64,000 bases of DNA from Lingula anatina (Eukaryota; Brachiopoda; Lingulata; Lingulida; Lingulidae): contig NW_019775677.1 in NCBI RefSeq assembly GCF_001039355.2, positions 159,618-223,617 on the forward strand, given 5' to 3'. The notes beneath the pieces were generated by a model. The model searched no databases and was not told the DNA's origin. It saw only the letters and a program-made list of their open reading frames with translations. This document shows positions 49,001 to 63,277 of the stretch, one piece after another. Every line of letters begins with the position of its first letter. The first letter of the stretch is position 1. The position numbers and the translations under genes are program-made.

Positions 49001-49954
49001 GAACAGTCATGAAAAAATATATTCTTTAAAATTTCTTTGTCATGCTCCTTAAAAATGTTTGCAGCCCCTTTTCCCCAGCATGCACACACATATTTACACT
49101 TCAACATAGATTTATGAGTATTCTAAAAGTTGATGTTTGGATTCATCTTCAATTTAATCAAGGTAAGTTGAAATGGAGAAATTCAAATCTATTTTGCTGT
49201 TGTTGTTCCATATTGGACACTGAATTCATCAATCACCAATCCACAGAGGAGTTGAACTAAAAGACATCTCAGAATACTAAGTAACAATATTGCTGAACAA
49301 ACGACAGTTAAATCAAAATCAATGAAAAACAATCAGAAAGCCACAGTTGGTGCATGCCTGGTGAGATCTTGAAGTATAACCAACATCTGTTCAGACGAAG
49401 AGCATTTTTGATTGAAAATTGAGTATTGGGTCTGGGGCAGATTAAGGCCATCTTCTGGGTCTTCCAGAAGACAGTCAGGTTTTAAAGTTAACATTGACGG
49501 GTATCTAATTTTTTCTGTCAAAAGACAGTCAAAAATGGAGGATGGATCAACAAAGATAATTGGAAGACTGTCAGAAAATATCTCTGGATCTGCCCCTGTG
49601 GGTTATCAGAGGAGTTTGTGTCCCTTGTTGTGGAGGGCAGCATTACATTGAGGGTCCATTTTGCTCGTATCTCTAAATCCTGGTTTGATTTTAAATTTTC
49701 TGATGATGACTTTTCCCAGTCTGAACAAAGCCTATGAATGTTTGTACTTCTGAAACAACATGGTTTTTTAATGTAATTTGGTATTCAGAAGCATATTTCA
49801 AGTGGAAGTAAGAAAAAGATGTCAGAAAAAAAATATACAGAAAATACTCCTTGATCCATGTGACTTGGGAATCTTCAACAATAATTAAGTGTTTTTCCCC
49901 TTGACTGGGCCACACGCAAATACCCATGCCCCCCTACACACACACACACACACA

Positions 49955-49985
<31 letters not shown>

Positions 49986-52900
49986 CACCTGTCTTTACAG
50001 CAAGTGATCTCAAAGGAAATGTAACTAACTGAATAAGGAGATGGATTGGGAGTCTGATTCAAAGGTTAATTTCATTAGATTTTCTCAGAGGATATGTTCT
50101 GAATGTCTAGTCATTTGATTATTGTTCATTGCAGCTTAAACACCAATGCCTAGTCTGTCCCCCCCCCCCCCCTCCCCATCCGCATACACACATATACTTT
50201 CCTCTCATATTGTGATTATCCAGGTGTTCAGCTTGTTATTATTTTGGTCTCATTCACTCGTCAGATTCATTATTTTGGCAATTGTTCAAAGATATTATCA
50301 TGTAGCACACATTGTTTACATATCTGAGATTTAGTAATAGGTTAATTTGCTTCAGTGTAAATTAAAAAAAAAAAAAAACTGTAATGTAAATTTTGTGATG
50401 ATCAGGTTTGAAATATTTATTTAACTTTATCAGTTTGGTTTCTGTGAGTATCAAAAGTTTAAGTTCCTGCTAAAAAAAACAAAACATTTGCAATCTTATT
50501 GAATAAAAACACTTTCGAAAGCAAATTTTCTGTTCAAACCAAGATAAAGTTTTAAAACAATATAGTAGTATACAGTGGACCCATTAGATGAGGTATAGGT
50601 TCAGTAAAAGATGGAGACACCAAGGCACACATTTTTCAAGAAACAGCCTGTAGACATGCAACAAATACATGTGAGACTTGAAGATTGTCACTTTTATTTC
50701 CTTATTTCACTGAACATTGTCTCTAAATGTGTCTTGTAATAAGATTTAGGACAATTCAGTCTTTGAACAATTTAGGAAATACTGGATTTTTTAAATGCTG
50801 CACAGCCATATAAAGTGTGATAGGTATTGATCATTATCCTAGGAAAAATATAAAGATTCTCAATTTGAGGTGTATTTTTTCCAAAATATTGTCTAAGATA
50901 AATATTTTAATGCTGTGACACATAACTTAATTCAGAGCAATAGCTGTCCATAATGTTTGGCCTTTGTGTTATGTTGGAATCATCAAAATTTCAAACTACA
51001 TTTAACTTGATAGATATTGCACTTCACTGTGATAAAAATTGAATGTGAAAATTCTTGCTTTGAGTTTTATCTGTGTAAAATATTTTATAATATGTATGCA
51101 GCATTAACTGTAAGATGATGAATAATGTAGTTTACTATAGTTGTCTTTAAAGGATATTTTTAAAAGATTGATTTTTCCATTTCTTTGCCTGCATTATTTG
51201 TATTCATCCTTGAATTTATGGGAAAAAATGTAAATAGCATTATTTGACCTTATATGATGACAAATAGGCCCACGCAATGGGAATGAGTCAACTTGCACTC
51301 GTTAAACGGCTATTAAGTGTTTTCATCCAACAAACACAAGTTGCATATACTAGAGTGTGTGTGTGTGTGTGCATGTGCGTGCATGTTTGGGTGTATGCAT
51401 TCGTGTATGTGTACGTTCATGTATGCACAATGCTGCTGATGAAAGCATGGTGTGATCCAAACAGGAAAAGTAGTCATAATAAAAATAATTATAATAGTAG
51501 TTATGATATAACAATTATTGTTTTTATAATGTCTTAGTACAAGGGCATATGATGTAACTTGATAAAAATTATACAAAGAGAAAGAATATAGATTACATTA
51601 TGTACTGATATTATTATATATGTTCCTCTTCTTTGTTCACTATATGATAGGTTCAGTCTATCAAATAATTGTAATAAAGCTGGCCCTATGTTGCACAAGT
51701 TCAAACAACTCACTTTTACCAAAAAAAAAAAAAAAAAGATGTTGGTATCTGTAATTTGTAAACCACTGCTGTATTAGATAAATATAAGTAAGAATTTACA
51801 ATTTTGGTATGGATCAAATTATATTATTCTCTATCAGGGACTAATGGGAAGATAACTTGTATCATTATAAGAATTGCTGCATGGTTTATAGATCAGATTG
51901 GCTCTATTGGGACCTATGAACACAAATAAAACCTATTTTCATTCTAGTTATCACAACTGTAATAGCCATGTTTTCTTTCCTAGTGGGTGAGAATCATAAC
52001 AACATGGCTTATCCTTGATCAACATCACTACTGCACAAGTTTATAAGTATGAAGCACGGCCCAAGCTTTATTGTTTGGAAAACATGTTAGGTGGATTTTT
52101 TTCGCACAATTAATGAACATTAGTTGCCCAGCAGGCCGCGGGCATACATTTCGCAGACTCAATGGCTATGTGCTTACCTGGATAATGTCCAGTCCAAGTA
52201 CAATTGAGATTCATGGAATTTTTTTTTTTTAATTTTTTTTTTTTTTTTTTTTTTTTGAAGAAGTTACCTGTCATAGCCTTACATGTGATAAATTCTAAAT
52301 GAATGAATGGATCCTTGCCACTTTATTGTATAAATTACTGTCATATAAACAGGGTGAGATTTTTTTGGCAAATTTTCGAATTTTTAGGGGCCAAAAATAT
52401 TGTTGGCCTAGGCAGCCCTCTGGACCCCAAGTCATATTTTCCAATTTCTTCACTAAATGGGGATGAGAATAACCCAAGACATGAAAAGATGGTTGAATGT
52501 ATGATAAACACATTTAAAGGTGTGATGAGTTGATTTAAGTACAAGTAGTTTCAGAGCCAAATAAATGGCAAATAACTGATATAATGTTGGCCGATGAATA
52601 ACAAAGGATTTAAGTCTACAAGTCTGTCTGTAATTGTCTGTTTGTCTACCAATTTTCACCTGTTTATTCTTCCTATGATCTCTCTTTCTCTCTCTCTCTC
52701 TCAGTTAATTGCACTTCAGAGACTTGACTCTAAATGCACTAAGCAAGTTATATTGCCTTTGATCTTCCATGGAGGAAGACTGTCCAGTGTTGTTTTCTTC
52801 TCTTTCTGTTGATGATTCATCACTTTACTGATACAACTTAGTATATCACTGGTCCTTAGGTGGCTTTTCAGTATCATTCTCAATTTCTGGTGTTCCTAGT

Positions 52901-55900
52901 GCATCCTTACCTCCTGAAATCTTCATATTTTACACCTGTTCAGCTTTTGCAGGATTAAGATTGGGTTTATATTTTTACGTTCAGACACAGAAACATGACA
53001 TTCTTTTTTTCCTCCATTATCGAAACAGATTATGAAAAAATCATAAATTATCGAACCCCCTAAAATTGATTTCTTGAATTATTCAATATGTAACATTTTG
53101 CAGCTTAATTGTAAACAGTGCTGTTGTTCCACAGCCTTTCTTGTAGTATGTAGCTAGTTCATGTCTTAGTCAAACCAAACTAGATGGGATACATCGGAAA
53201 ATAACTGCTTGACTTTCTGTTTAGGTTATATTAGATTGTTGCACCACACATCCATATAATGAACACTTATTATACATCCATAAAGTGCTCGAACCACAGA
53301 ACTATTAGTCATTCCAGGGTTGGTTGAAATCCGTTTATCTTAATGGTTTTGACTCTGGTACAATTAGTCTAAAATAATTGTGATGGTATTGATGTTGAAG
53401 GAGGATGCTGGTTACATCAGTTGCTGAGTGCGAATTGTGACATGTTCAAATATGTCATTAGCAATCTTCTATTACATTTTGTGTTTTTTAATGAAAGATG
53501 AAGTTTAAAGAGAGGGAAATTTGTAAAATACTATACAAGAAAGAAATCCTACCTGATTAATGATAAACATTTAATTTTATGATTATTATGTTATATATGA
53601 TTATAGTTTGCTTTGACTTTGATATCATTATGCTATGGTAACTTGAAAAAATTTCTTCAATCATACATTATATGCTTAAATGTATTTGGATTCATTATAA
53701 TTACAGGCCGAAAAGGCTCGTCAGGTACTGTACCAAGCCAAATACGGTAGGGTCGGTCTGGCTGATCCATTCTATGCGCTACAGCGGGATTCAGACGACA
53801 TGAAAGATAACGCCTTCGACGAGCAAGCAGTGAAAGCCCTTTACGATAACCAGCTAGCACAGCTGGAGAATCTCATATCTACGCAGCGGAACGCACAGAT
53901 CAAAATGCGAGAACAGCTGGTGTTTGTGGAGAAGAAATATCATAAGGTATCATTGTTTGATGTTGATAATGTAACTTTTAGTTGGTAACAGTTTGATTTG
54001 AAAAGAGTGTCCAGATGCAGGTGAAAAATAGAATGGCAGTGCACAACACATTGGCACAAAATTGTAGAAAGTTGATCCGGTGCAGGTAGCAGTTTTGCGA
54101 AGAGGACAGCTAGAAACATTGCAGAGTTCAGTCTTGGGCAAGAATATTGATAATTGATCAGCTTAAAGATGAGTAATGTAAAGAAGTATCTAGTACTAGT
54201 ATAGTATTTCAATATTTTCTACTGTATAGTAGTATATATTTTGTAAGTAAAGTTCCACATGAAAAAGGATACTAACAGTTTTGTATAACACAGGTTTTGT
54301 CAGAACTGGAAGATGAGAAGAGGAAACATGCACAAGACACAGCACAGGGAGATGATGTCACATACATGTTGGAAAAAGAGAGAGAAAGGTTACGTAATGA
54401 GGTGAGAAATGCACTTACGCAGGGCAGTTGGAAGTGTAGATATTATGCCCTATCTCTGACAGGCCTACCCAACTGCCAGACTCGGCACTGAATGATTCTG
54501 AATTCACCGGTAGATCAGACCACACTACCCGTTTTCAAAATAAACATAAGTATATAAAGTTAAGAGAGTTTCCTCAGCTACTAAAAAAAAAAAAAAAAAA
54601 ACAATTTTCAGGAAGATCATGCCTGATGCCAAAATATTTGTTGCCCCACACCATGATGCTATTACCTAAGGTTAATGTTCGCAGCGCCGCTGCACACTTT
54701 CCAAGAAAATGCCAACTTTTCATGACCCATTACTGCTCAGTTTTGCTTGAACTGTTGTATATCTCTCTCCTTACTTGTCACAGTTAATTTGCCTTGCCTG
54801 TAACACTAAGTAGATGTGTATATATACTCCAGATATATATATATACATAAATAAAATGACCTGGATATAAGCCAGCAAGGTAAGAAGGTCCTGGGTCTAC
54901 TACTACAACAACACATGAGTAAGGCTATGTTTACAGTCCGTACGGAAGAAATGCACATCATCTTCACTTTGCATAGTTTGTGATACTATGTGGATATATT
55001 GTATGCGTATGTGTTTGTGTGGTATGTAATATACTATGTGGATGTTTCTAACTTGGGGGAGGGGGGGGGGGGGAATGCCCCGATATGCGTGTAACCATTA
55101 CCGATATGCGTGTATCCATGTGTACACATTAGTCCAGGCCTGTCTCAATTTTTACAGGAAATCTAACTACCCACTGACATGCTATTTTGAGATGTGAACC
55201 AGTATTCAAGCTCAGGAAAATTAGTGTTCTTTGGCTTATGAGCAATTTCTCAAGTATTTCTTATAGGTTAAGTCAGCAGTCGGTTAGCACAAATACGTAG
55301 TCAAAAATATTTTTTATGGTTTTCATTAAGACAGAATCTAAACACCACTTTGTCCATTGATTTGATATACTTCTGAATTCAGTTCACACCAAATGAAGGT
55401 TTATTACAGTCATCTCTTACTATTTTGAACTTTTGAGTGTATACACAAGATAGGTGAGTTTTCATAAACCACTGATGCAGTTTAAATATTTTTCAAGCCA
55501 GATTAAATTAAGAAAAAAACACTACATTATGTCAGTCATGAGTTAAGATACTCTGATTTGAGATTTGACTAGTAGTATTTTGATACAGGTTTCAGTACAG
55601 AAAACATCTCTGTGAGATGGATTTGGCAGTCATCCCATCATGGTACATGTAGATATGTATCTTACTTGGCACTGAGCTTGTATTAGCTGGGGTTGTGCAC
55701 TTCTACCTGCATGTTCACAAATTACCTGTGATTACTGTCCGATGTGATTTATATACTTTCTCTAGGGAAGTGAAGCAGATGTTCTTTTTCTGCAGTATGG
55801 AGATTTTAGTTGGCTGTTGTTTATTGTCATCATTTTAGTTTTTAGAAGGTATGGTAATAACTTGATATTTAGGTTGAACAAATTGAATTGATAACATTCT

Positions 55901-58900
55901 TCAAGGTGGTGTGTTGTTATTATTAGTAATACAAAAAAATGTTAATTATTAAGAAGTTCTGAAAAGTGAATCTGTGTTATTTGTAAAAGAGCATTTTTCT
56001 GAGTCACTAAAAACAACAAAACTTCAAAAATAATAATACTGAAGTCTCTGGACTCATGCAGGTTCAGTGGATTTCTTATAAATCTGGCTATGAAAATATT
56101 CCACTGTTTTGTGCCAATATTTATTGATTCAGTTCAAATTTCTTGTTTCAAATTGGCTAAAATTATCCCTCTATTTGACTAAAAGACAAGGAGGTCAAAA
56201 TCCTTCTGCACCAGGGTCGGTAGTTTGAACTAATTGAGGCTACACCTGTGACTGATCATCTCTGTTTATTGAGAGCCATTAGCAGGGCTGTAATTGGCAG
56301 TTGATTATAGGTCAGTTACAGGTGATTTATTTGGTTAACCTGCAGCTGGTCTATGGACGTGATCATTAGAGAAAACAGACACTGGGTGAGATCCCCAGAG
56401 AAAACAGATTATTAGTTGCTCTTTTTTGCAAATGATTCTGAGACTTCAACATGAGTTGCTTGTAGTGCAGTTGTAAGAATAAATAAAAGAATTCACTTCA
56501 AGACTTGATGTCCTGCCAAAAATTGTCTCCTTCAATTAAATATGTGCACCCCTTTTTCTCAAAATAAAAGGAGATTCAGCTAAATGCTGGCAGACTCTTT
56601 GAAAAAGTGTGTTCTAGGGCCAAAATATGGAAGCAGTTACAGGTGCTGCTGACAATATACTCTTCACTTAAGTATTAGTAAATAACAAGTTTTATTTTTT
56701 ATATTGTAGATTGAGTTTGAAAAAAACCAAAGCAAGAAAGCCAAGAAGGAATTGGACAAGGTGAACGCCGCACTGGAACAGGAAGTAGCCATGTCACAAA
56801 AGCATAAACAAGTAGCTTTAATGCTGATAAAGGAGAGGAAAGATTTGGTGGAAAAATTCCTCTTAGAAAAACAGAAATTCAACTTTGTGCAAAAGAGCTT
56901 CCAAGATGGCCGAAACAAAGTAAAAATAATGGCAGAAGGTCTGGAACAGGAAAGTAAAAAGTCTTTGAAAATGGAAGCTGAATTGGAAAAGAAACTCCAC
57001 GAGTTTGACATGGAGCGCGAGCAGCTCAAAGCCAAACTAACTCGTGAGGAGAACAAGAACAAAGACCTTCATGCAGAAATTGAACGCCTACGGCAACAAG
57101 TAGAAAGTATAAAACTGAATGTTGGAGACCAACCCCTCTCTCCCAGAGAGTCAACCTCTCCACAGACAATAGAAATCAAAAGTAGTGTAGCCCAAAAGCC
57201 TCTCCCAGCAGAAAAGTCTCCTCATTTAGTGGCTACAACCCCAGTTAAGGTGCAAAAGGTGGTCGGGAAAGTGCCCTCGGCTAGCGACAACTCTATAGCA
57301 TCTTCAGGAAAGAATCATCTCACGGGTGGACAGCAGCTGCCCCCAAAAGCTACGAGTAACGCTGATCCAGTGGTTAAGAAAACCATCATGCAGCTCGCAA
57401 ACAGTAATGCTGATGGGGCAAATACTGTGCCAAAGAACGAAATTAAAAACAGTGGGGGTAATAGTGCTAGTGCAGGAAATCGGGTCAATCTCAACTCTGC
57501 TAATGCCACCACAGGGGGCAACACTGCTGTCTTCACAACGCCATCTGGTGGCAAAATCTCTCTTTCTGTAGGACAGAGGAAAGTGTCCCCCTTGGGACGC
57601 GGTGCTCCACCTCCCATCCCACCCAACAAACCAGTGCTGACACCTGCTGGTGGGAAAAAGGAGGTTGGAAACAAAGGTGCTGTGTCTCCGCGGAGCAGCG
57701 GTATAGGTAGTGTTAGCGACTCTTCTACCTCTGGGGGGACTTCCCCAGAGATCAAACCTACAAAACCCGCACCCCCCTCAAAGTTCGGGGTCATCTTAAT
57801 GAACAATCGGGACAGGACTGCTGCTGACAGAAGTTCGTCAAGCCCAGAGAGTCCGAATGCCAATCTACGGCCTATAACAATCTCCAATGTCTCCAGTGCT
57901 TCTAATGCTGCCACTTCTTCCTCAAGTAACACCACAGTGCCAGTAAAGCGGGCTACTCAGGTTTGTGTGAATACAAAGTAATGGTAAAAAGTGGGAGGGA
58001 CTTGTGGAAAGGGAAGATTATGAGTATCATTTATGCATTTGGTTTGTACTCTGGTGGTATGTACACAAAGGGTATAGAGGCATTTGGAAAGAGATATTTT
58101 CATGTATGAATGAGAGTTGGTGTATTATTTAAGTGGACTTGGTATAATTATGATATGAACTTATTCTGGCATAGGCTAAAGAATATGGACACAATAAAAT
58201 CTTGATGGCTGTTTACTAAAAACTGATCATGTATTTAAGATATCAGATTAAGATGTTAAGAGATGATTCCAAAACATGGACTATGCCACAAAAAGAGCAC
58301 ACAGTATTGAAGGATGGAATATTGTGTGCTAAGGAAATGAATCTGTTCGAACACAACTGTATGATATGCAGTACAGGCCTTATGAGTTTAAGGAAAGTCA
58401 AAAAGGAATATTATTTCACCCTCGGGCATGCTTCACAAAAGGACTTTAGCCCCCAAAATTGCTCTTGATTGTTAGAATATAAGTTTAGCCAAGTTCAATG
58501 AGTTTTCCAATTTCAAGTGAAAAAATGTTCGGCTCTGTTAGACCAATATTTGAATTTAGCATAGTACATTGGAATTAGCTTGAACTCCAGTAGACCATTT
58601 TTGTGGTCTTAGAGTACAGAACAATTTTTAGTCTAACAGTCTCAAAGTTCTTTTGTGAAATCTGTCCCAAATTATTTCAATGAAATACTGCATTAGACAA
58701 ATTTAAGTGTCTTTAAGAAGTCCTTTTCTTTTCAAATATTTTTAACTGCTGAGACATTTGGCTTGTGTTTTATTGTAAAAGATGTATCTGATTATATTTT
58801 ACATCACAAATTTAATTGTTATTAAGAGATGCAGGGAACATGATAATCATGTACCTTGAAATAGCACAAATAAGAGAGAGGCAGTTTTGTTTAGTTTTTG

Positions 58901-61900
58901 TTTTGAGAATGAGTTTTGTTGAATGAATTGTAATATATGTGATAAACAAACTTACTAACAATATAAACAAGGCTTGAGTATGGTCATGCAAGCTTATTTT
59001 CTGTTTTCACTGGAGAAAAATTTGCCACTGGCTTAATGATTGAAGGGTGGACTTAAAAATATCTCGGATTTTGAACCCACTGATAATGACCGTTGCATTT
59101 TCAGTAACTTCATATGCTAGTGTGAAACAACCTAATTTGCTTGAAATTAATAAAGAAATGTAATATTTATACCCTTTTTGATATGAAAATTATTTCAGTA
59201 TGTTGTGTAATATTGATATCAGTGCTCTTCCAGTTGGATGTCGTTATGACCTTCCTAACAGTTTTCAAACTAACATGAAGTTGGATTTTCTTACATTATA
59301 ATCAAGGTGGATATATCTTATTACAAGCTATCAGTTTACAGCTGTTTTTTTTTCACATTGTGTATAGATGGATACTGTAACCCTCCACCTTTATATGTGT
59401 AAAAAAAATGAATCATTTTAAATTTTATAGGAAATGCATATCGTTATAATTATAGATAAGTTAACAAGACAATCATCAGTTTATGTTCAGGAAAAAAATA
59501 TTTTTATTAGTTTGTGCATGAGAGGTTTATGCATTACAGAATTTTAGTAGAAAAATTAGAAAAATGAGAAGAATCCCATTTTTTAAACATTAATGAAAAG
59601 TCTGCAATCAGTTCATGCCTATTTTTAGGTAAGATCTCACTAGATAATAAAATTTGTTCTTCTTGTAATGCATTTTTAGTAGGCGGTGCGAGATTCAAAT
59701 AAAGAACAGACTGATAAGTGTAAAACTTTGTCAACTGTTAAAGTCAGCAATCTGCACTTAGATGCTTTGAGATTTTTGTACGATCATATTCTGTCGTCAT
59801 TTCTACTTGTAAAATATGCTCTGTCGCTATAGTTATCATGTATCTGTATGATTGTATAATTGTCCTCCGAATGTGAATTAAAAGAAATGAACTTGAGATC
59901 AAAATTTGAAAGTAATTGTTTCTTTTATTTATAAAAAATGAAAACATGCTGCAAAAATAAGTTTTGCTTTTTGTTTCTACTTAATTGCATGGTTTGCAGA
60001 TTGCTGCTTTTTTATTTGAATATTTTTTGCTATGTTTGGTTCACAGTTTGTAGTGCCATCCATTAAGCCTTTTATAGTAACTTCATAGAGTGTATAATTG
60101 TTTTGTGAATGTTGTTGTTTTATCATTGTTATTTGAGTTGATCTAACTTTAAGTGTTAAAATTCAGGTAATCTCTTTCCACGTGTCTCATTTCTCTTTTG
60201 CATGCACCAGATTGTAAACTTTTATTTATTTATTTTTAAAGATGCTCACTTGTATAACACTTTATAACATTTACCTTGATTTTGGCCTTACAAAATATCC
60301 CACATGTTGCCATCTTACACGCATGCACGTTGGTGAAAATTTTTAATTAAAAAAAGCTCTTGTTTTTAACTAGCAGCTTGTATCAACTGCTACAAAGCCT
60401 TTTGTTAGCATGAAAAAAAATAGCAATACATTTATTATAAGTAAAGATGGTAACAAGTTCAGTATTGTAGGATGTTGGCTATCTGGGTCTTTTAAATCTT
60501 CTTAAAAATATAATATTTACATATTGATATGTTAACTGCATTATAAAATTTATTATTACATGTATGCCAGTAACTTTGCTATTGAGTTGGTAATATTGAA
60601 AGTTTTCTTCATATCTAGTTTGTATGTCGTTTATTTTAATATTTCTGTCATTTATTTTTGCCTTAAATGTATTAGCTAACAGTCTTTAGAGAGAATGGAT
60701 CATTCCACAAAAATTGACTCCATGAGTCACGTCACTGAGGAACACATTTTGTGAAATATTTGCATAACTCTTATATCACTTTTTAATTACTGTTTCTTAT
60801 AATGTCTTTGATGGTGATATAGTATAAAACAGCAAAAATATTGTGACAAGTTAGAATTATGCAGGTATTATACAATTGATGTGACTCGGAGTCACTATTT
60901 TGTGAAATAACCCAAATACCTTGATGATATGGGGAAATCCTGATTTATGGGATGAGGGGAATACTGTAGATCATATTTAATTAAAATCAAAAAGGATGTA
61001 CAGTTTAAATCTGGTTGATAAATAACACTTAACTAGTTACTAATATTTACTAATATCTTACACTAATAATAGAATAATAAACCTGTCCTATTAAAATTTA
61101 TAATGGATATATTAAAAGAGAACTAGATGGTGGGGGAAGGAGGGGTAAGCAGAAAGCCATGTTGATTTTTCTTCCAGTCTTAAGGTATGATTTAATGTCA
61201 CATTTTTTAATGTCAATTTTGATTTGGTTTGTACATATTGACCTTATACTTGACCATTTTTGTCAAAAATAATGTTAAGCTTCTCAAATATGTTTATATT
61301 CTCATTAGTGGTAAAAAGCAACTTTGATGCCAGTTGTAAGTGATGAACATGCACTTAAAAGATGAGAAGACTGAAAACAGCTGCAATGCTTTACCCGCCA
61401 TAAAGCAAACAGGGGAGGGGGGGCAGGCTTAAAGCTACACAGTTCCCAAATTTAGAGGGCTCCGAAACTTACTAGCATCCTGTTTCTGTATAAACTGTAT
61501 TGCAGTGATTTTAACTTTTATTATAACTTTTAATTCACTTCTTGAAATTGGTCTCTTGTGTTATTCTGTGCAGGGTATTTAGCACTATAATATACATCGT
61601 CATTTAACACTAACAGGTGCAACAACACATCTCTAACAGGTGCACATTCTTGTGCGGATGCTGTTGTGTAGAACTGATTACGTTACCTGTATTTGTTTGT
61701 TAGAGGAGTTGGAGATTTGGGGAATTGGAGGCTGAAAAAAAATTTATTCACATAGTTCTAGCACTTGGTGGCCATGGTGAAGGCTAAAATGTTTAAAGAA
61801 TAATTGTAGGAAATAGTCACTTGATTGCAATTTCATATGTAATTCTGTTGACTAGTTGGCTGTGAAATTACTAGAATATGGGATATTTTATTCAACATAT

Positions 61901-63277
61901 TTTATGTGGCTTACAAGCATTTCTGTGAAAAAAAAAGAGAGAGAGAGAGAACTGGACTCCAGAGTTAAGAATTTAGATCCCCTGTCTTCATAAACTTTTG
62001 TTTGACTTAAAAGCTGTATCAATGTTCAATCCAGGTGTTTTTTGTTCCAAATTCCCCATTGGATTTAAAGAGTTGGTGTCACAAGATTCAAAATTACTAT
62101 TGTTGGAATTTTGCTCCAAGGCTTGGAAACCATTTTAAAAGGGGGATTGTAACAGGTGTGAAGGTCACATCCAGTCTCAATCTAAAATATTCCAATGAAT
62201 TGTTTGATGTCTTCCTAAGAAATGACCCTGGTTTTTGCGATTAACCAATTAATGGGTTAATTCTAAAAAGTCTGCCTCTGCAGTATCTGAAAGAACAGGG
62301 TTTACAGTTCACCAAAGAAAAATGTTTACATCTGCTTATCACGTCTGCTTTGTAAACCTTGCTTTGGATAAAAAGTCTTCTCTTTTACTATTAACCTTGA
62401 ACTTTTTATGGAAGCTTCTCAGTTTATCAAAACAAACCATAAAATAAAACTTTTCACTGTTGCTTTGTTAACTACTATACAGATGTTCCATTTAATGTAT
62501 GAAAACAATGTTTTTGATTTGGCTTCATGTATACAGACTTCAGTTTTTATGGGTTTGTTTGAAATATTGAGAATCTGAAAAGTCCTTCATTCTATTGAAA
62601 TTACTTGTATTTTAAGCGTGTTCTTATGGATTACCTTTTTAGTTGACAGATGGCTGCTTTCTGTGATATTTCTCTTTATCATTTTTTGGGGAATTTTTGT
62701 TTGCATCTAATCTCAACTAGCCTTCCTGTAATTTCTGCTGTATTTGAATTGTTTTTGTTTAAATGTTTCAGTATCTGTCAGTGCTTGTGGCCAATGTGAC
62801 ATCATTCCAAACTCCTATTGTTAGTCTCAAAAAGTGTTGAAAGAAAAAAGGGAAAAACATTGAAATCATTGGTACCGTTAAAGAATGCAGGAAATATTGT
62901 AAATATTTGTGCAGCTGAAGTTCTTAACTATCTTGGCTTGTAGAATATTCATTTTTGACCAAAAAAAAAATTACTTTGAAGAAAGTGGATTTTTGTGTTC
63001 TGTAGATATGTCACCAAAGTGGCCGAAAATTAACAAACAAATTCAGCAAAGTGCATCAGTTTTTAATAAGCTAAAATTATCTGTACTTTAAGTTTCTTCT
63101 CGCGGGATGTCACTTGGCTCTTAAATTTGTTCCCAAGTTTGATGCTTGCAGTGTGCAATTTTTTCCAGCAGCTCCCTAGCGACCCAAATCGCCCGATGTC
63201 CTCTTCCGACAACAACCTGGATTTTCTAGGTCAGGAAATGGCTGACCTTCAAGAGTTGCTTGTTTCCATGGCAACAG
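43805..63277 (+). CDS. CTTNBP2NL: CTTNBP2 N-terminal-like protein (cortactin-binding/STRIPAK-associated), 3' end outside window
   Basis: Exons: 43805-43897, 45503-45604, 53707-53946, 54294-54401, 56710-57960 and 63169-63277. All join in phase to at least 634 aa; the last exits in phase 1 toward an exon beyond the window. The N-terminus carries the CortBP2 domain: LLSYLEGELQARDVVI in exon 2, AKYGRVGLADPFYALQRD in exon 3, and KRKHAQDTAQGDDVTYMLEK in exon 4, nearly identical to vertebrate CTTNBP2/CTTNBP2NL. Exon 5 starts with a long coiled coil ending EFDMEREQLKAKLTREENK, then a Ser/Asn/Pro-rich stretch with GRGAPPPIPPNKPVLTP, matching the family's PPPIPPKKPGLTP motif. No ankyrin repeats are seen within the window. 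Family members bind cortactin and striatins (STRIPAK) and act on actin structures. Exon 5 can also read through its donor to TAA at 57979-57981, giving a shorter isoform (…VCVNTK). Confidence 0.93.
44791..44816. repeat. Small perfect hairpin
   Basis: CACTAGCCC and GGGCTAGTG are separated by 8 nt in the first CTTNBP2NL intron. It may be a relic of a small mobile element. Confidence 0.4.
45965..46000 (+). repeat. (CA)n microsatellite
   Basis: Follows a (CT)n tract; CA dinucleotides without interruption. A second CA tract is at 49938-49989. Confidence 0.95.
47478..47690. repeat. Palindromic repeat family, copy B
   Basis: Shares with copy A the gtctgtc…gcc…agctg…gggggtaattaa centre and the gcaatttagc…cccctgggagttagg flank (copy A: gcaatctagcgagaaacccc…). 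The tail has a second taatctctgg…gatcgatct unit. Confidence 0.7.
47836..47915. repeat. Palindromic repeat family, partial copy C
   Basis: gcaatttagcgtgaactccc, gggagttaggtcgatct and taatctctgggaatgcac match the right half of copy B, about 240 bp away, in the same order. The left half is missing. Confidence 0.7.
49938..49989 (+). repeat. (CA)n microsatellite
   Basis: CA dinucleotides with a single interruption, in the large CTTNBP2NL intron. Confidence 0.95.
57982..63168. other. CTTNBP2NL intron 5 / 3'UTR of the short isoform
   Basis: If the exon 5 donor at 57960 is skipped, this is 3'UTR, with AATAAA at 58193-58198 about 210 nt after the TAA. Otherwise it is a 5.2-kb intron ending in a tandem acceptor (ttttccagcag). 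AT-rich; no other exon is supported. Confidence 0.6.
58193..58198 (+). other. Polyadenylation signal for short CTTNBP2NL isoform
   Basis: AATAAA 212 nt beyond the read-through stop codon, consistent with an intronic polyadenylation site. Confidence 0.5.

Larger units (their letters stand above)
45605..53706. other. Large CTTNBP2NL intron, 8.1 kb
   Basis: AT-rich, with (AC)n at 45965-46000 and 49938-49989, poly-C at 47277-47291 and 50159-50172, repeat-family copies at 47.5-47.9 kb and a long poly-T near 52220-52256. No nested gene is supported. Confidence 0.55.

Noticed and set aside
49412-49651. 79-codon frame in CTTNBP2NL intron
   Set aside because: Looks like diverged repeat DNA; no phase-compatible splice sites.
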